From: Colocasia esculenta
Taxonomy: Eukaryota; Streptophyta; Magnoliopsida; Alismatales; Araceae
Direction of reading: 5' to 3'
DNA: 64,000 bases
Assembly (NCBI GenBank): GCA_014218235.1
Contig: CM024766.1
Span: 24,897,346-24,961,345 of the forward strand
The position numbers and the translations under genes are program-made. Positions 31,441 through 43,591 of this stretch are shown here, piece after piece. The notes beneath the pieces were generated by a model, which saw only the letters and a list, made by a program, of their open reading frames with translations, had not been told where the DNA came from and made no database searches. Position 1 is the stretch's first letter. Each line of letters starts with the position of its first letter.

Positions 31441-32439
31441 AGACCCTGTCCATCCAATCCATTCATACCCTATTAACCTCTTACCTGGACTCTGAAGGAG
31501 CATTTTGTTCAGGGGCCGACCTAGCTGGGAACTAGGGAGCCCCTAATAGAAGAATTGCCCTGCTCTGAGAGCGAGGATGAAGAAGAAGAGGAAGAGGATG
31601 CCCAAATAGAGGAAATTTCTGAAGACTTTGGCCTCCTCTCACTCTTTGGGTTTGATCTCCCATCTCCCATCATCATCTCAACCACCATCATCTTCATCTC
31701 CCTCTACTTCCGTGTACCCGCCACACGATCCAGTTCCTCCCCCTTCTTCCTCTCTTCTTCTCCACTTGTCCTCCTCCATCCCTGACCTGGCCAGTCGAGG
31801 TCGCTTTGAACCAACAACTCATGGTTTTAGGCCTTGACACCAAAAAAAAAATGCCAATTTTCAAAAGTGGGAATGCGAGGTCTCTTTCGAGCACCCTTCC
31901 ACTCTGGAGTCTCCTCCGCTCGGCCAGGGGCGACGCTTTCCAGCATAAATTCCTCCTCCTCTTGCCCCTCTAGGGGCATTCCCCTGTACATAGTTTTGTA
32001 TATAGCAGTTCTATAAATAGTGGTTTAGATTCTAGTTTAGAGTCGGTCTAGAGTCTACTCTAGGGTCCGGTCTAGGAGTAGAAGAGTCTAGATCCTCTCA
32101 GCCATGTGTGCGCAAGAGAAGGGTAGGCAAGTCCTGCCCGATAGTCATGGCCTTGGCTGAGAGGTGTGCTAAGTTAAGTCAAGTCCCAGAATTTCTTGAG
32201 GATCCCGCCCTCGTCAAATCTGACTTTGAGGAAGGTGACTCTGTAGACGACGTTTTGGGAGTTTATCTGTTAGATTTTGATGAAGAGGGTGAGTCGGGAG
32301 ATCCTGGTCGGAGAAGAGGACCCAGTGAGCTCCTATGTGGATGGCACAAAGAGGTTCGACGAGCCAACCATGGCTGCAGACGAGCCCACCAAAGAGTCAA
32401 CCTTGGCACTGAAGAATCCCCGAAGACAGTGTTAATTAG

Positions 32440-33182
32440 TGCCAACTTGAGTGAAGAAGAAGAGCAAGCCCTTGTAGCTATCCTCAAAGAATTCTCTGAT
32501 GCTTTGCCTTGTCCTACGAGGACATGCCGGGACTCGACACCTCTTTGGTCGAACACCGGTTGGTTCTAAAAGTCGATGCACGGCCGTCAAACAAAAGCTA
32601 AGGAGGCTACATCCCAAGCTTGCACTCAAGATCAAAGGGAGGTTGACAAGTTGCACAAAGCCAAATTTATTAGGGTTGTGCTATATCCACAATGGGTAGC
32701 TAATATTGTCCCTGTAATGAAGAAGACGGTAAGGTTTAGGATCTGTATAGACTTCCGTGACTTAATCGTGCTTGCCCAAAGGACGATTTTCCTCTCCCAC
32801 ACATAGATGTCCTAGTGGACAACAGCCGGTTTTGAGATGTTATCTTTCATGGATGGTTTCTCGGGGTACAACCAGATCTGTCTGGCGGAGGAAGACCAGA
32901 GAAAACCTCTTTCACAATGCCCTGGGGGACTTACTGTTATGTCGTCATGCCCTTCGGATTGAAGAATGCGGAGCAACCTATCAAAGGGCAATGATGGCAA
33001 TCTTTCATGACATGATGCATGTGCATATGGAGGTCTATGTGGACGATGTCTTGGTTAATCAAAGACCCGACATGGCCATGCTGAAGTCCTCCGGGCAGTT
33101 CTCCGCGGTTAGAGAACACAATCTTAAAATGAACCCCAAGAAGTGTCTTCGTGTCTCTTCGGGAAGTTGCTTGGGTTCATAG
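32440..33182 (+). pseudogene. pol: Reverse transcriptase of element H
   Basis: Begins EEEQALVAILKEFSDA, then in shifted frames the YEDMPGLDT-like segment, RFRICIDFRDL (32730-32760), and MMAIFHDMMHVHMEVYVDDVLV with catalytic YVDD near 33040-33054. At least four frameshifts. Confidence 0.87.
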
Positions 33183-33850
33183 TAAGTAAGCGGGGAATTG
33201 AAATTGATCCTAACAAGGCCAAAGCAATAATTGACATGCCTCCTCCTAGGAATATCAGAGAAGTCAGAGGGCTAATTGGCAGACTCCAGTTTATTAGGAG
33301 ATTCATCTCCCAGCATTCAATCCGTTGTAAGCCCTTCTATGAGATGCTTAAAGGAGAGGCTAAGTTTGATTGGAACGATAAGTGTCAAAAGGCCTTTGAT
33401 GAGTTGAAGAGCTATCTGTTCAATCCCCCTGTTCTCGCTCCTCCGGTCCTGGGTCGGCCTTTACTGCTCTACGTGTCAACCACAGAAGACTCAACTGGAG
33501 TGGTTTTAGCCCAATATGATGACGAGAAGAAGGAGAGAGCAGTGTACTATTTATCCAAGTTGTTTAATGAGGCTGAAAAGAAGTACATCTCCATGGAAAG
33601 AACTTGTGCGGCCGTCGTCTGGGTTGCCCAGAAGTTGAAGCATTATTTCTTGGCTCATGAAGTGAAACTTCTGCCCCGTATGGACCCTATTCGGTACTTG
33701 CTTGAGAAGCCTGTCCTGACTGACCGGTTGATGAGGTGGCAGAGTTTCCTCAATCAATTTGATATCACCTATGTCAACCAGAAGTTGGTCAAGGGGCATG
33801 CCATAGCTGAGCATTTGGCCCATCACCCCTTACCTTCTTACTCTCCTGTT
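33143..33850 (+). pseudogene. pol: RNase H of element H
   Basis: Open from the RT connection (LGFIVSKRGIEIDPNKAKAI) through LLLYVSTTEDSTGVVLAQ, AVYYLSKLFNEAEKKYISMERTCAAVVW and the FDITYVNQKLVKGHAIAEHLA tail. Long intact frame that continues into the second RNase H. Confidence 0.88.
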
Positions 33851-33879
33851 GATGAAAGCTTTCCTGATGAAGAGTTAGG

Positions 33880-34057
33880 AGCCATTATTGATGGTGAACT
33901 TTCATGGGTGCTTTACTTTGACGGGCTCTCAATTCTAAAGGAGTGGGATAGGGCAGTTCTCCTCTTTTCCGGAAGGGGTATCATTCCGCACGCCTACCAG
34001 TTAACCTTCCGAGCCACGAACAATGTGGCTGAGTATGAGGCGCTCTTAGTTGGCTAA
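33880..34057 (+). pseudogene. pol: Second (archaeal-type) RNase H of element H, truncated
   Basis: WVLYFDGLSILKEWDRAVLLFSG, then LTFRATNNVAEYEALLVG, the hallmark of the additional RNase H of Tat elements. Stop TAA at 34055-34057; similarity continues to the gap edge. Confidence 0.85.
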
Positions 34058-34184
34058 AATGGCATTGTTGCTCGAAGTCAAGAGTTAAGGATAATTGGAG
34101 ATTCGCAATTGATACTCCGGCAATCACTTAGCAAGTACCAGACCCGGGATCCAAGTTGAAACCATACCAAGAGTTGGTAGGAAA

Positions 34185-34284
34185 NNNNNNNNNNNNNNNN
34201 NNNNNNNNNNNNNNNNNNNNNNNNNNNNNNNNNNNNNNNNNNNNNNNNNNNNNNNNNNNNNNNNNNNNNNNNNNNNNNNNNNNN
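34185..34284. other. Assembly gap (100 N)
   Basis: Exactly 100 ambiguous bases, the usual placeholder for a gap of unknown size. Sequences on the two sides belong to different elements. Confidence 0.99.
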
Positions 34285-34386
34285 AAGTATGTTCCGTCGG
34301 ATATATTCCGTCGGAATATCGTCGGCAATACCCGGAAATTAATTCGTCGGAAATATCCGTCGGTAATCCCACTTTTTCTTGTGGTG
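34285..34386. mobile_element. Terminus of a second CACTA-type transposon
   Basis: Repeated TCCGTCGG / CCGACGG-type subterminal words and a right end CTTTTTCTTGTGGTG, the complement of CACCACAAGAAAAAG. This closely resembles the CACTACAAGAAAAA termini of plant CACTA elements. The rest of the element lies in the gap. Confidence 0.7.
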
Positions 34387-36410
34387 ACACCGACCACAAC
34401 CCGAGTCAGGCCAAACACGACTCCTGCAGAACCAGCGAAGTCAAACACATGCGGAAGCGAACTAAAGCAACACACGACCACAACCAGGGTCGGGCCAGAG
34501 CAACATAATGCAGAAGCAAACCTCGGCACACACCGCCGAGACAAAGAAACTCACGGAACACCGGAGCAACCACGAGATAACGGAGTCTCATGACCATAAG
34601 CACCAACATCCCGGACCTCCACGAGGTCGGGAAGGAACAACCAGGTGTCCACGAGAGACACCGAGCAAACCACATGAGAAGCATGTCTCTCACCATAGGC
34701 ACGACCACCTCAAACCTCCACAGGTCAGGGCACACAAGCAGAACCACCCTGCACTCGGACACTCCATGAGGTCAGGGAAAACCACGCACTCCAATGCCAC
34801 ATGGACGGCACCAAGGAACGGGTTACTGAAACAACAGATGGGTGCCTACACCAGGCAACCCGAGAGAACCCGCAGAATGGAAACCACTAACACAGCCCAT
34901 GAGGCCAAACTAACCAAGCCCACGGAACTAGACACGGCTAGGCTACAACCCCCGTGCAAGCTAGGGCAATGAGAAACCATTCTTGGAAACATCGTGTGAA
35001 GCAACGTCACAGCAAGAACAACCAAGCCACCGCCACAAGTGCCTTAGTCCAGGTCTCCCCTCTCGTCGGAGTGAAACACGTGGACTAAGCAACCACAACC
35101 ACCGTAGTCCAGCTGAACTACGGCCCCACGCCCGACCTCCCTACGTGGCTCCGGAACCAACACAGAACGAGGCAGTGAGAAGGACTAGCTAGTCCACACC
35201 AGACGAGCGCCGAACCACCTCGGAGACCCAGACCAGCTAAGAGAGCTCTACAAACGGCTCACGTCGCTGCCCTACTATTTTCCCCTTCTACTCCAAGTCC
35301 GAGACTTGAGCACGCCTGCCGCCCGGAGAAACACCCTCTGACATAGGCGCACGGGGCTAGGGGTCCCAGGAAATGGTAACAACCTGTCTCGCGGACAAGC
35401 CCTCAAGTGCAGAGCACCGGGCGAAAGAGAACTGGCGTGGCAACCACCACAGAAACAACACAACTGGCTTGTAACTAAGACAACCCCAGCTGGCATAGGC
35501 ACGCACGGCACCCCTTCTGGGAACAGCCTCCAGAATGGCCATCGGCCAACGCCGGCACCCACGGCATGGCCCGAGAAACCAGAACACCACCAAAATAGCA
35601 CAGAAACCAACGCTCTTCTAATAATCGATTAGCGACCAAGCCATCAATTATTAGACAGATGCGAGCCTCCTAGCGACACCGCTAGGACACGGCCACGAAG
35701 GTGTCACCTTCAGTCAGTGAACGCAGGGAGGCAACCTGCTGCGTTCCCACCAGAAGGTCCTAAGGGCACACCCTGCCCTGGGGCACACGTCGGCATGCCA
35801 ACTGTGGCCACAGAAAACACCCACGGCAACACAGGCCTTATCGTGCCCTCCTAGCCCATCGCGATCACATCGCGATGGTCAGGGCCACTGCGACAAGCAC
35901 TCTGTTGCAACGGGGAAGCGGGTCACGACAACAGAGCTGTCGTGATAGGAAACCGGGTCGTGACAGCAACCCTGTCGCGACGGGAAACCAGATCGCGATG
36001 TGACCTTATCGCGATGGCCACCTGCACCGCGATAAGGTCACATCGGACCAAGTCGACGCCTTCCTCTGATGTCGTGACGCGCTCGGCAGTCGCGACATCA
36101 GCTGGAAGGCCGACCGATGGGATCCACATCCCGTGATCGCCCACAAACGCTACAACTAGCACAACACGGGGAGGAGAGCATAGTGAAAGCAATAAAAGCA
36201 TGCAAACACCCATTAGGACCTCCAATCCACACTAACAAGAAAGGGCACAAGCATCCCTTCCCATTTGAAGAACCAAAACTCCCAAAGGGGCCTTCACGAA
36301 GCCACGGCCACCACCTCCTCGCTCCTCGCCGCCGCTCTAAGCTCCGCACGAGCCACCGCCGGCACCTCCGAGCTCCAACCGCCGAAGAAGAAGGAGGAGT
36401 GATCACCGCA
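34387..36410 (-). repeat. Family F LTR copy (minus strand), truncated at both ends
   Basis: 34387-35480 is collinear with 61800-62894 of the F 5' LTR; 35480-36410 extends further toward the LTR 5' end. The distal 3' part is replaced by the CACTA end, and the 5' end breaks at 36410 against family C sequence. Sense strand G+T rich. Confidence 0.8.
35858..36015 (-). other. Hairpin cluster of family F LTR (ATCGCGAT type)
   Basis: ATCGCGAT 35858-35865 and 35869-35876 (3-nt spacer), and 35992-35999 and 36008-36015 (8-nt spacer). Each arm is itself palindromic. GTCGTGAC and GTCGCGAC words fill the space between. Confidence 0.78.
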
Positions 36411-38460
36411 CTGAGAGGGATATGCCTGATATATGTTAGTAAAGTACAGAGTTATCAGAGACAGATATAGGGTGTTACTGTGATAGATCAGCAGATGTTA
36501 CTAGTAAGGAATAGTGTGTATGTGATAAGTTGCAGATTAGGGCCTTGACAGAGGTATGTTTAAGATTTGTGTTAGTAAGAATTGAGAAATAGCTTGAGTA
36601 ATAATGTGATTAATGTTCTGGCAAGTTGAGAATGATTAAGTGAGATAGATTGACTTCAAATGAAGTGTGGGTAAATAGAAGAGCAAAGAATTATGATCGT
36701 CTGATAAGGATAAGGGTATTTTGATAATTAGAGGTCTGAGCAGAGGTAGTTAGTTAAGCAAAGAAAGGGTAAAAGAAGATCAGTGCATAGTGGACTTTTC
36801 TGACAACTCAGTAAGAAAGATATTAGTTTGGCAAGTAATAGTTTATGAGAATTGCATAGATTGGTTCGTTAAGAAATACAGTGCTACAAATAAGGTTATT
36901 GTTAATTAGCAATTGATTATAATTTGAGCAGAGAAAAGGTAAAGTTTATGTTTGAAAAAGATTGAAGCTAAGATTAAGAATGTTCAGAGTAAGATAGAGT
37001 TATGTGGGTCAGAATGAAAAGAAATGGATTAGCTAAGAAGCCATTGAGCAATATTAAGCTAAGTGATATAAAGAAATCAGGCAGAGCTAGTTATGATATT
37101 TAAAGAGATTGACTTCAAATTATAGTTTTGACAGTCGTTAATGAAGAGTGTTTGTATGAACTGTCGTGTGAATGGTACAGTACAGGACAAATAACTAAGT
37201 AATAGATAATTGAGAAGGATGCATGGCAGGTACAGTTGGTAGATTATTAATTGGAAAAGAAAAAAGTATGATAGATTGTGGAACAGATGTAACTAAAGGA
37301 CTGAGGAAGTGATCAGTAAGAGTTTGCATGGCAGCACTCAGAAAGTGGATTAGTTTAAATAGAAGTGTTTTCCTCGAGGCAGTATTTAAAATTTGATATA
37401 AGAATAAAAGGCAGGATAGTTAAAAAATAGTGTGTAGATCTGAGCATGGCTGAATGGAAATTGAAACCGTCAGGCATAGAAAGAAAAGAGTGCAATCAGA
37501 TAAACAGTGAACGATTTAAGGTGTCATCTGATTGATGAAATAAAATTAATATGCATAAAGTCAGCTAAGCAGCATAATTTTCTTGAAATAAGAATGCAGT
37601 GTCACAAAGATGAAAGCAGTTTGGAAATTTTGATATTGTTTTCCAGTATGATTGAGCAAGTAAAGCAATCTGTATTGAAATTAACTGGAATCAGAATAAT
37701 GGTGAAAGTGTGCAGCAATTGTGAATAATAGTAGAAGCTGAATGTATGAATATTCTGTCAGATATTCAGCAGGATCAGAGTAGCGCAGCGGAAGCGTGGT
37801 GGGTCTACAACCCACAGATAAAAAAACTAAAAATATGAGAATGGATAAAATAAGGTAGTAATTAATAATGATAAGCAGGATAATGGCTAGCAATGACAAA
37901 GTGAGTAATGGAATGGCATTAAGAAATTCGGGAAATTAAGCAAGGTTTAGCACGAAAGAACATCCAAAGGTAGTGGAATAAAATGAAAGGATTTGAGCAG
38001 AAAGAAATGGTTCGGAAAGAAATGTTGCAAACACAGCCCAGAAAATGTGAAAGTAGGTTTAGTCCAAAGAGATAAAGCGCCATTGGCAAGGTAGAATTGC
38101 CCATGACAGAAATATAATGACTAATAGATGGAATCCGTAAAATAAAGCAGTTATGAAATGAAAGAAAGAGAAAGGAGAAGCAGGATAAGTGTAGAATGGA
38201 ATAGAATGAGATGGCAATGTGAAATAAATTGAAAGGTAAGGAAAGGTAATGGAATCGACAGAACAGAGTAATTGTGAAATGGATTGAAAGAAAAAGAAAA
38301 GAACAAAGCAAAGCAAGGATGGAAATGGACAAATGAGTCAGTTAGCGCAGATGAATGAAAGGCTGATACAGAGAAAGAGTATCCTTCTTTTTAGGTGATA
38401 GTCTGGCGTGCCGTGGTTTATGTTGAATGTCGAGGACAACATTTCTTTTTAGGTGATAGA
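36411..38460 (+). mobile_element. Family C internal region, extra 5'-truncated copy
   Basis: Collinear with 42184-44233, ending directly at the LTR start 38461. Purine-rich on this strand, no gag or pol. Open frames on the other strand (for example 37919-38332) are Phe/Ser/Leu-rich products of that skew. Left junction CTGAGAGGG is also present in the full copy. Confidence 0.88.
37774..37817 (+). other. Initiator tRNA-Met 5'-half-like sequence in family C (copy 1)
   Basis: Matches, from memory, the first 44 nt of plant initiator tRNA-Met: acceptor 5' strand ATCAGAG, D arm GCGCAGCGGAAGCG, and anticodon stem GTGGG/CCCAC. The anticodon loop reads TCTACAA in place of CCCATAA. The T arm and 3' acceptor strand are absent, so it is not a working tRNA gene. 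Confidence 0.85.
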
Positions 38461-38687
38461 TGTAACGTCGCGCATTTTTCAGATCTTCGTGGATCCTGGT
38501 TAGCGTATGGGGTGGTCACACCTTGACCAGTGCGACTTATGTGTGTGTTTCTTATTGGATCCTTACCGGAGTTGGTTATGGATCTGGTGGTGTTCAGTGC
38601 GCTGAACATCAACAGTGGATTGGCGTCTAGGTTTATGACGTCTACTGTGTGTTGGCAGCAATGGTGTTGCCGTTACCATGTTCTTGG

Positions 38688-38705
38688 CGTCCATCAATGT
38701 GGACG
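38688..38705 (+). other. Hairpin cluster 1 of family C LTR 1
   Basis: CGTCCA, loop TCAATG, TGGACG. Neighbouring GGCAGCAATGGTGTTGCC at 38654-38671 is another small stem (GCAA/TTGC). Confidence 0.65.
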
Positions 38706-39329
38706 TCTATCGTTCGTTCTAGTGGGTTCTATTGCATGAACTTGGCGGTGAGCAATGTGGACGCCTAGTTGGGGCGGTTTGGTTAGCGGCGTAAAGGTTG
38801 ACGTTAACCTGAGGCGCCTGTGTTTTTAGGGGCAACCCGAGCCTTCTTTTTTCCCCACCTTCATCCCTCCTTTTCCCCCACCTGTACCCTTGTGCCTCTT
38901 CACTACTTCCGGCGGTCGACGGGAGCACGTGGGAAGGCCGTGATGCGCGCAGCAGCGGCAGATCAGGCGGGGAATGACGTATTGGAGGGCGGTATTCGCG
39001 GGAAGCCCCTGGGGTTTCGGCGTGATTTGAGAGTTTATTGCATTCAGAGGTAGGGACTGGACCCTTGATTTCTCCTGTTTGATTGTCATGCTCCGTTTGC
39101 ATAGACTGCTAGTTAATTGTGTTTTCGGGAAAAAGGTTGATCATGCCGGGAGATTGGGTGGTTTGATCGATCCAAGTGTTGGATCTTGTTTTTCTGGTTT
39201 AATTATAGTATACAGATGTAAGGGGAAGTGTTACCCTCGTTTTTCTGCTGTTATAGGGCTAGATTGCCCGTGTGATCGGACTGAGGCCGTTCTGTGCATT
39301 CTGTGTGTGTTGAGTACTGAAGATCTCGA

Positions 39330-39391
39330 CGTCAACATCGGTTGACGCTGAGTTCTTCGTTGGGAGATTAACGGCTAGGTTTCTAGCCGTT
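39330..39391 (+). other. Hairpin cluster 2 of family C LTR 1
   Basis: CGTCAAC 39330-39336 with GTTGACG 39341-39347 (4-nt loop), and AACGGCTAG 39370-39378 with CTAGCCGTT 39383-39391 (4-nt loop). Both perfect. A third, GGCAA/TTGCC, lies near 39470-39486. Confidence 0.8.
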
Positions 39392-41513
39392 GATTTTGAG
39401 TAAATGGCAGGGTGGTGGCCGCTTACTTAGTATTGACGGCAAGAAATACTGTCGTCTATATCCTATGGACGGCAATCGATGTTGCCGCCAACCTGTGCAT
39501 GTATCAGCATAGTGTGTTTCACGACGTTCTTGTTGCAAGTATTGTGATGCAATGTGTTTATCGATACTGAGCGGTGCATTAACACCTGTGGTGCTCCTAG
39601 AGCACAGGGCTTTTGAGGCCAGCTTACCGGCTATGTAGTTTACTAGTTCTTTACGTGTGTGCGTGGGATTCACTACATCCTAGCGCACAAGATTTATGTG
39701 AAATATTACGGGGTTTTGGTGTCGTGCATATGGTTGTGGTGTGCATGGCATATCGTACGTTATTGTGCTTATTGTATCTTAATTATTATGATTAGTTCGT
39801 GGTATTGTGGCGATGAGGTTCACATCTTACCTAGCCTCGATCCTTTAGAATCTTTTGTGGATCTTCTGGATGAATGATTAGTAAAGTTTAAGTATGGTTA
39901 TTATGTGAATATTGTGTACTGTGTTTAGTGTGACCTTCACTATCACTTTGTGACCGATGACAGGCCATGGTATTATCATTAATATGGTTTATATGTGTGA
40001 TTGTGTAGGTTAGCTTGTAAGTCACAGGGTGACCGGAACAAGCTATTCCTAACATATGTACCGTGATCGGTAACAGAAAGTGTTTGTGAACATATCGTAG
40101 TTTGAGCTTGCCGAGTTTGGTGGTCCGGCGCCTATTCCGGAATCCCTCTCTAGTTGGGTACCCCAGGTTCTTTGTGAGCCAGGCACATGTGTTTGTTGTG
40201 CTCGGGGTTTGTCCCGATACAGTGTGGTACCGTCGAGGTCTGTGTCGTCTTCCTGGACACCCTCACTCCTGTGTTTGAGTTGTACGTCCGGCTGAGGGAA
40301 AGACGACAGTAGGGCAGCGGCTTGTGTTTGTGGGTGTGCAGTCGCTTGTAGCACGCTCGTAGTTGGGGGTATGGACACCAATAGTCGACACTGGTCCCCA
40401 GCTAGTCCTGTTTTCCAGTGCCTCACTTTAGGGTGCTCCGGCCAGAGACCCTAGAGGTGCCAGGTATGGACCTGCAGCTGTGTGTCTGCAGGTGTGGTGT
40501 TGGTTGGTCTCCACAGTTGTTTGACTTGTTCTCGTAGAGCAGCAGTTGGACCTTTCGTCCGTGACTGCCAGACTGAGAGGTTGTTCTTGTGTTGTGTTGT
40601 CCGGGTTGGATACTGGCCTGATCAGCCGGTAGTCCGTTCCCGTGTGGTGGCGTCGTTCCTTTCCGACTCGTACTTTGCTACTCGTCATGGTTCGTGAGTT
40701 TGTGACTCGTGGTCGAGGTTTGACCCGTTCGAAGTGTGCCCTAGTGTTGGCACAGTTGTGACTGTGGTTGTAGCTTGTGGTGTGCCCGAGTGGGGCACAG
40801 TTTTGGTTTGGTTGATGAGTGTTGACTCACTGAAAGTGGTTTAGCTCGCTATGGTGTGCCCTATTACGGCACTGGTTTACTTGCGGTTTCGTGCTGGTAC
40901 ATTGTGGTAATAGGTACCTGTACCCCGTATGGGTAATGGTTTGTGGTGGTACGTCGGATACCAATCTTTTCTGGTGTTGACGTGGAACTGTGTTTCGTGG
41001 AGGTTGTGTGATGTGACCTTCCACTCAATGTGCTTTACCCTTCCTCGAGTAAGCTACCGTATATGGTTTTCATGTGTGATGGATTGGCCCGCTGTAGCCG
41101 ATCATGTTACTTGGTGTGTGTGGTTTCCGACATATTGTGATTTGAGGTATAAAGGACCAGCTTTTGGTTAGCAGTCCTGTTAACAACGTACTTGAGACTC
41201 GCCTGTGAAGCTTATAGCCTAGGCAGTGGTTTGCTTGTGCGGCTTATAGCTTGAATGATTGGTTCAGACTATGGTTTGCCTATGAGGCTTGAGGCCTAGG
41301 CGTTACTGTTGTTGAGCGAACTAGTGGTGTAAAGCTAGTCCTATTGTTTCCTCTTACTTCCGAGGTTGTGAATAGCTAATGTGTTTATATTTAATTGTAG
41401 TTTAAATACAGTTGTTGTGAGCATGAAATGGTTTGGTTCTATGTGTGGCCAGTGAGACCCATTGAGGTTGAGGTTTCTTCTATTGGTTGTTGTGGTCCTT
41501 ATGTGGTCCCTAC

Positions 41514-41536
41514 TGAGCCTGTGAACTTGAGGCTCA
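41514..41536 (+). promoter_or_regulatory. Acceptor-proximal hairpin (family C LTR 1)
   Basis: TGAGCCT, 9-nt loop, AGGCTCA: a perfect 7-bp stem, 21 nt (counting the AG) before the base after TTTTCAG (41552-41557). Confidence 0.75.
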
Positions 41537-41886
41537 CTCCCCTACAGTTCTTTTCAGGGCTTGCCAGGTGTTAGCTTGCAGCGGCCATTGTGCAGACTTG
41601 TACCACCAGTAGTTGTGTGTAGTAGTATTGTGTAAGCTTGTGCTTCCTCGGGGTATGCCCCATGTAGTTGTACTTTTTAATGGACATGTAATAATGTAAT
41701 GGGACAGTTGTAAATTTTATATGCAGGTATGAGCACATGTACTTTTGTGTCTTATACTGTGTAGTTGTCTTTATATTCTTACTGGACAGTTGTGTGAGCT
41801 ATCCCTTGCGAGACTTCGGTCCGTTCGCGGGAGGCGGATCTGGATATGGAGCCTTAATGGGCATAAATATCCAGGGCCGTCACAGT

Positions 41887-41898
41887 TGGTATCAGAGC
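41887..41898 (+). other. Primer binding site of family C
   Basis: TGGTATCAGAGC two bases after the LTR end; initiator tRNA-Met type. Confidence 0.93.
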
Positions 41899-43547
41899 AA
41901 TGTCCAGTTAGAATATGAAAAGACATAAAGTTACAATGTCCCAATACATGAATTAATGTCCACTACTGGTAGTGAGTCTGCGGTTTTGTGTGATATAAAG
42001 TAGTTTTACGTGAGTTTTGGCACGTGAACCGTGTGTTTCTGTTTGTTAAATTGGCAGTTGTGAGCAGTTGTTGAGTTACAGCATGGATAATGGCATAAGT
42101 TGTGTGGTAGCACCCTGGTACTAGTGTAGTTAAAGTATGGTTTTCAGTTGCAGAGATTAGAGGAGAAAGGTAAAGTAGTTCCCTGAGAGGGATATGCCTG
42201 ATATATGTTAGTAAAGTACAGAGTTATTAGAGACAGATATAGGGTGTTATTGTGATAGATCAGCAGAATGTTACTAGTAAGGAATAGTGTGTATGTGATA
42301 AGTTGCAGATGAGGGCCTTGACAGAGGTATTGTTTAAGATTTGTGTTAGTAAGAATTGAGAAATAGCTTGAGTAATAATGTGATTAATGTTCTGGCAAGT
42401 TGAGAATGATTAAGTGTAACAGATTGACTTCAAATGAAGTGTGGGTAAATAGAAGAGCAAAGAATTATGATCGTCTGATAAGGATAAGGGTACTTTCATA
42501 ATTAGAGGTCTGAGCAGAGGTAGTCAGTTAAGCAAAGAAAGGGTAAAAGAAGATCAGTGCATAGTGGACTTTTCTGACAACTCAGTAAGAAAGATATTAG
42601 TTTGGCAAGTAACAGTTTATGAGAATTGCATAGATTGGTTCGTTAAGGAATACAGTGCTACAGATAAGGTTATTGTGATTAGCAATTGATTATAGTTTGA
42701 GCAGAGAAAAGGTAAAGTTTATGTTTGAAAAAGATTGAAGCTAAGATTAAGAATGTTCAGAGTAAGATAGAGTTATGTGGGTCAGAATGAAAAGAAATGG
42801 ATTAGCTAAGAAGCCAATGAGCAATATAAGCTAAGTGATATAAAGAAATCAGGCAGAGCTAGTTATGATATTTAAAGAGATTGACTTCAAATTATAGTTT
42901 TGACAGTCGTTAATGAAGAGTGTTTGTATGAACTGTCGTGTGAATGGTACATTACAGGACAAATAACTAAGTAATAGAATAATTGGAAGGATGCATGGCA
43001 GGTACAGTTGGTAGATTATTAATGGAAAAAGAAAAGTATGATAGATTGTGGAACAGATGTAACTAAAGAACTGAGGAAGTGATCAGTAAGAGTTTGCATG
43101 GCAGCACTCAGAAAGTGGATTAGTTTAAATAGAAGTGTTTTCCTCGAGGCAGTATTTTAAAATTTGATATAAGAATAAAAGGCAGGATAGTTAAGAAATA
43201 GTGTGCAGATCTGAGCATGGCTGAATGGAAATTGAAACCGTCAGGCATAGAAAGAAAAGAGTGCAATCAGATAAACAGTGAACGATTTAAGGTGCCATCT
43301 GATTCACTGAAATAAAGTTAATATGTGTAAAGTCAGCTAAGCAGCATAATTTTCTTGAAATAAGAATGCATTGTCACAAAGATGAAAGCAGTTTGGAAAG
43401 TTTGATATTGTTTTCCAGTATTGATTGAGCAAGTAAAGCAATATGTATTGAAATTAACTGGAATCAGAATAAGGGTGAAAGTGTGCAGTAATTGTGAATA
43501 ATAGTATAAGTTGAATGTATGAAATATTCTGTCAGATATTCAGCAGG

Positions 43548-43591
43548 ATCAGAGTAGCGCAATGGAAGCGTGGTGGGTCTACAACCCACAG
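43548..43591 (+). other. Initiator tRNA-Met 5'-half-like sequence in family C (copy 2)
   Basis: Same 44-nt match as at 37774-37817, with GCGCAATGG where copy 1 has GCGCAGCGG. The anticodon-loop changes are shared, so they predate the duplication. Confidence 0.85.

Larger units (their letters stand above)
28541..34184 (+). mobile_element. Element H: Ty3/gypsy Tat-lineage retrotransposon, decayed, 3' end lost in gap
   Basis: Ordered gag, protease, G-patch-like segment, RT, RNase H and a second RNase H domain, which is diagnostic of the Tat/Ogre branch. Broken by many frameshifts. Integrase and 3' LTR lie in or beyond the assembly gap. No 5' LTR was identified. Confidence 0.88.
38461..41884 (+). 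repeat. Family C LTR 1 (3,424 bp)
   Basis: TGTAACGTCGCGC ... GGGCCGTCACA, followed by a primer site. Same family as solo LTR B. Contains hairpin cluster 1 (about 38600-38830), a GC-rich leader, donor-like CAGAG|GTAGGG at 39051-39053, cluster 2 (39325-39500) and an acceptor hairpin. Confidence 0.94.

Noticed and set aside
34508..35192. Open frames in family F LTR as host genes
   Set aside because: Lie in LTR sequence, rich in simple charged and polar residues from an A/C-biased strand, and not conserved as frames in the other F copy.
37774..37817. Functional tRNA gene
   Set aside because: Only the 5' half of tRNA-Met is present; T arm and 3' acceptor strand are missing and the anticodon loop is changed.
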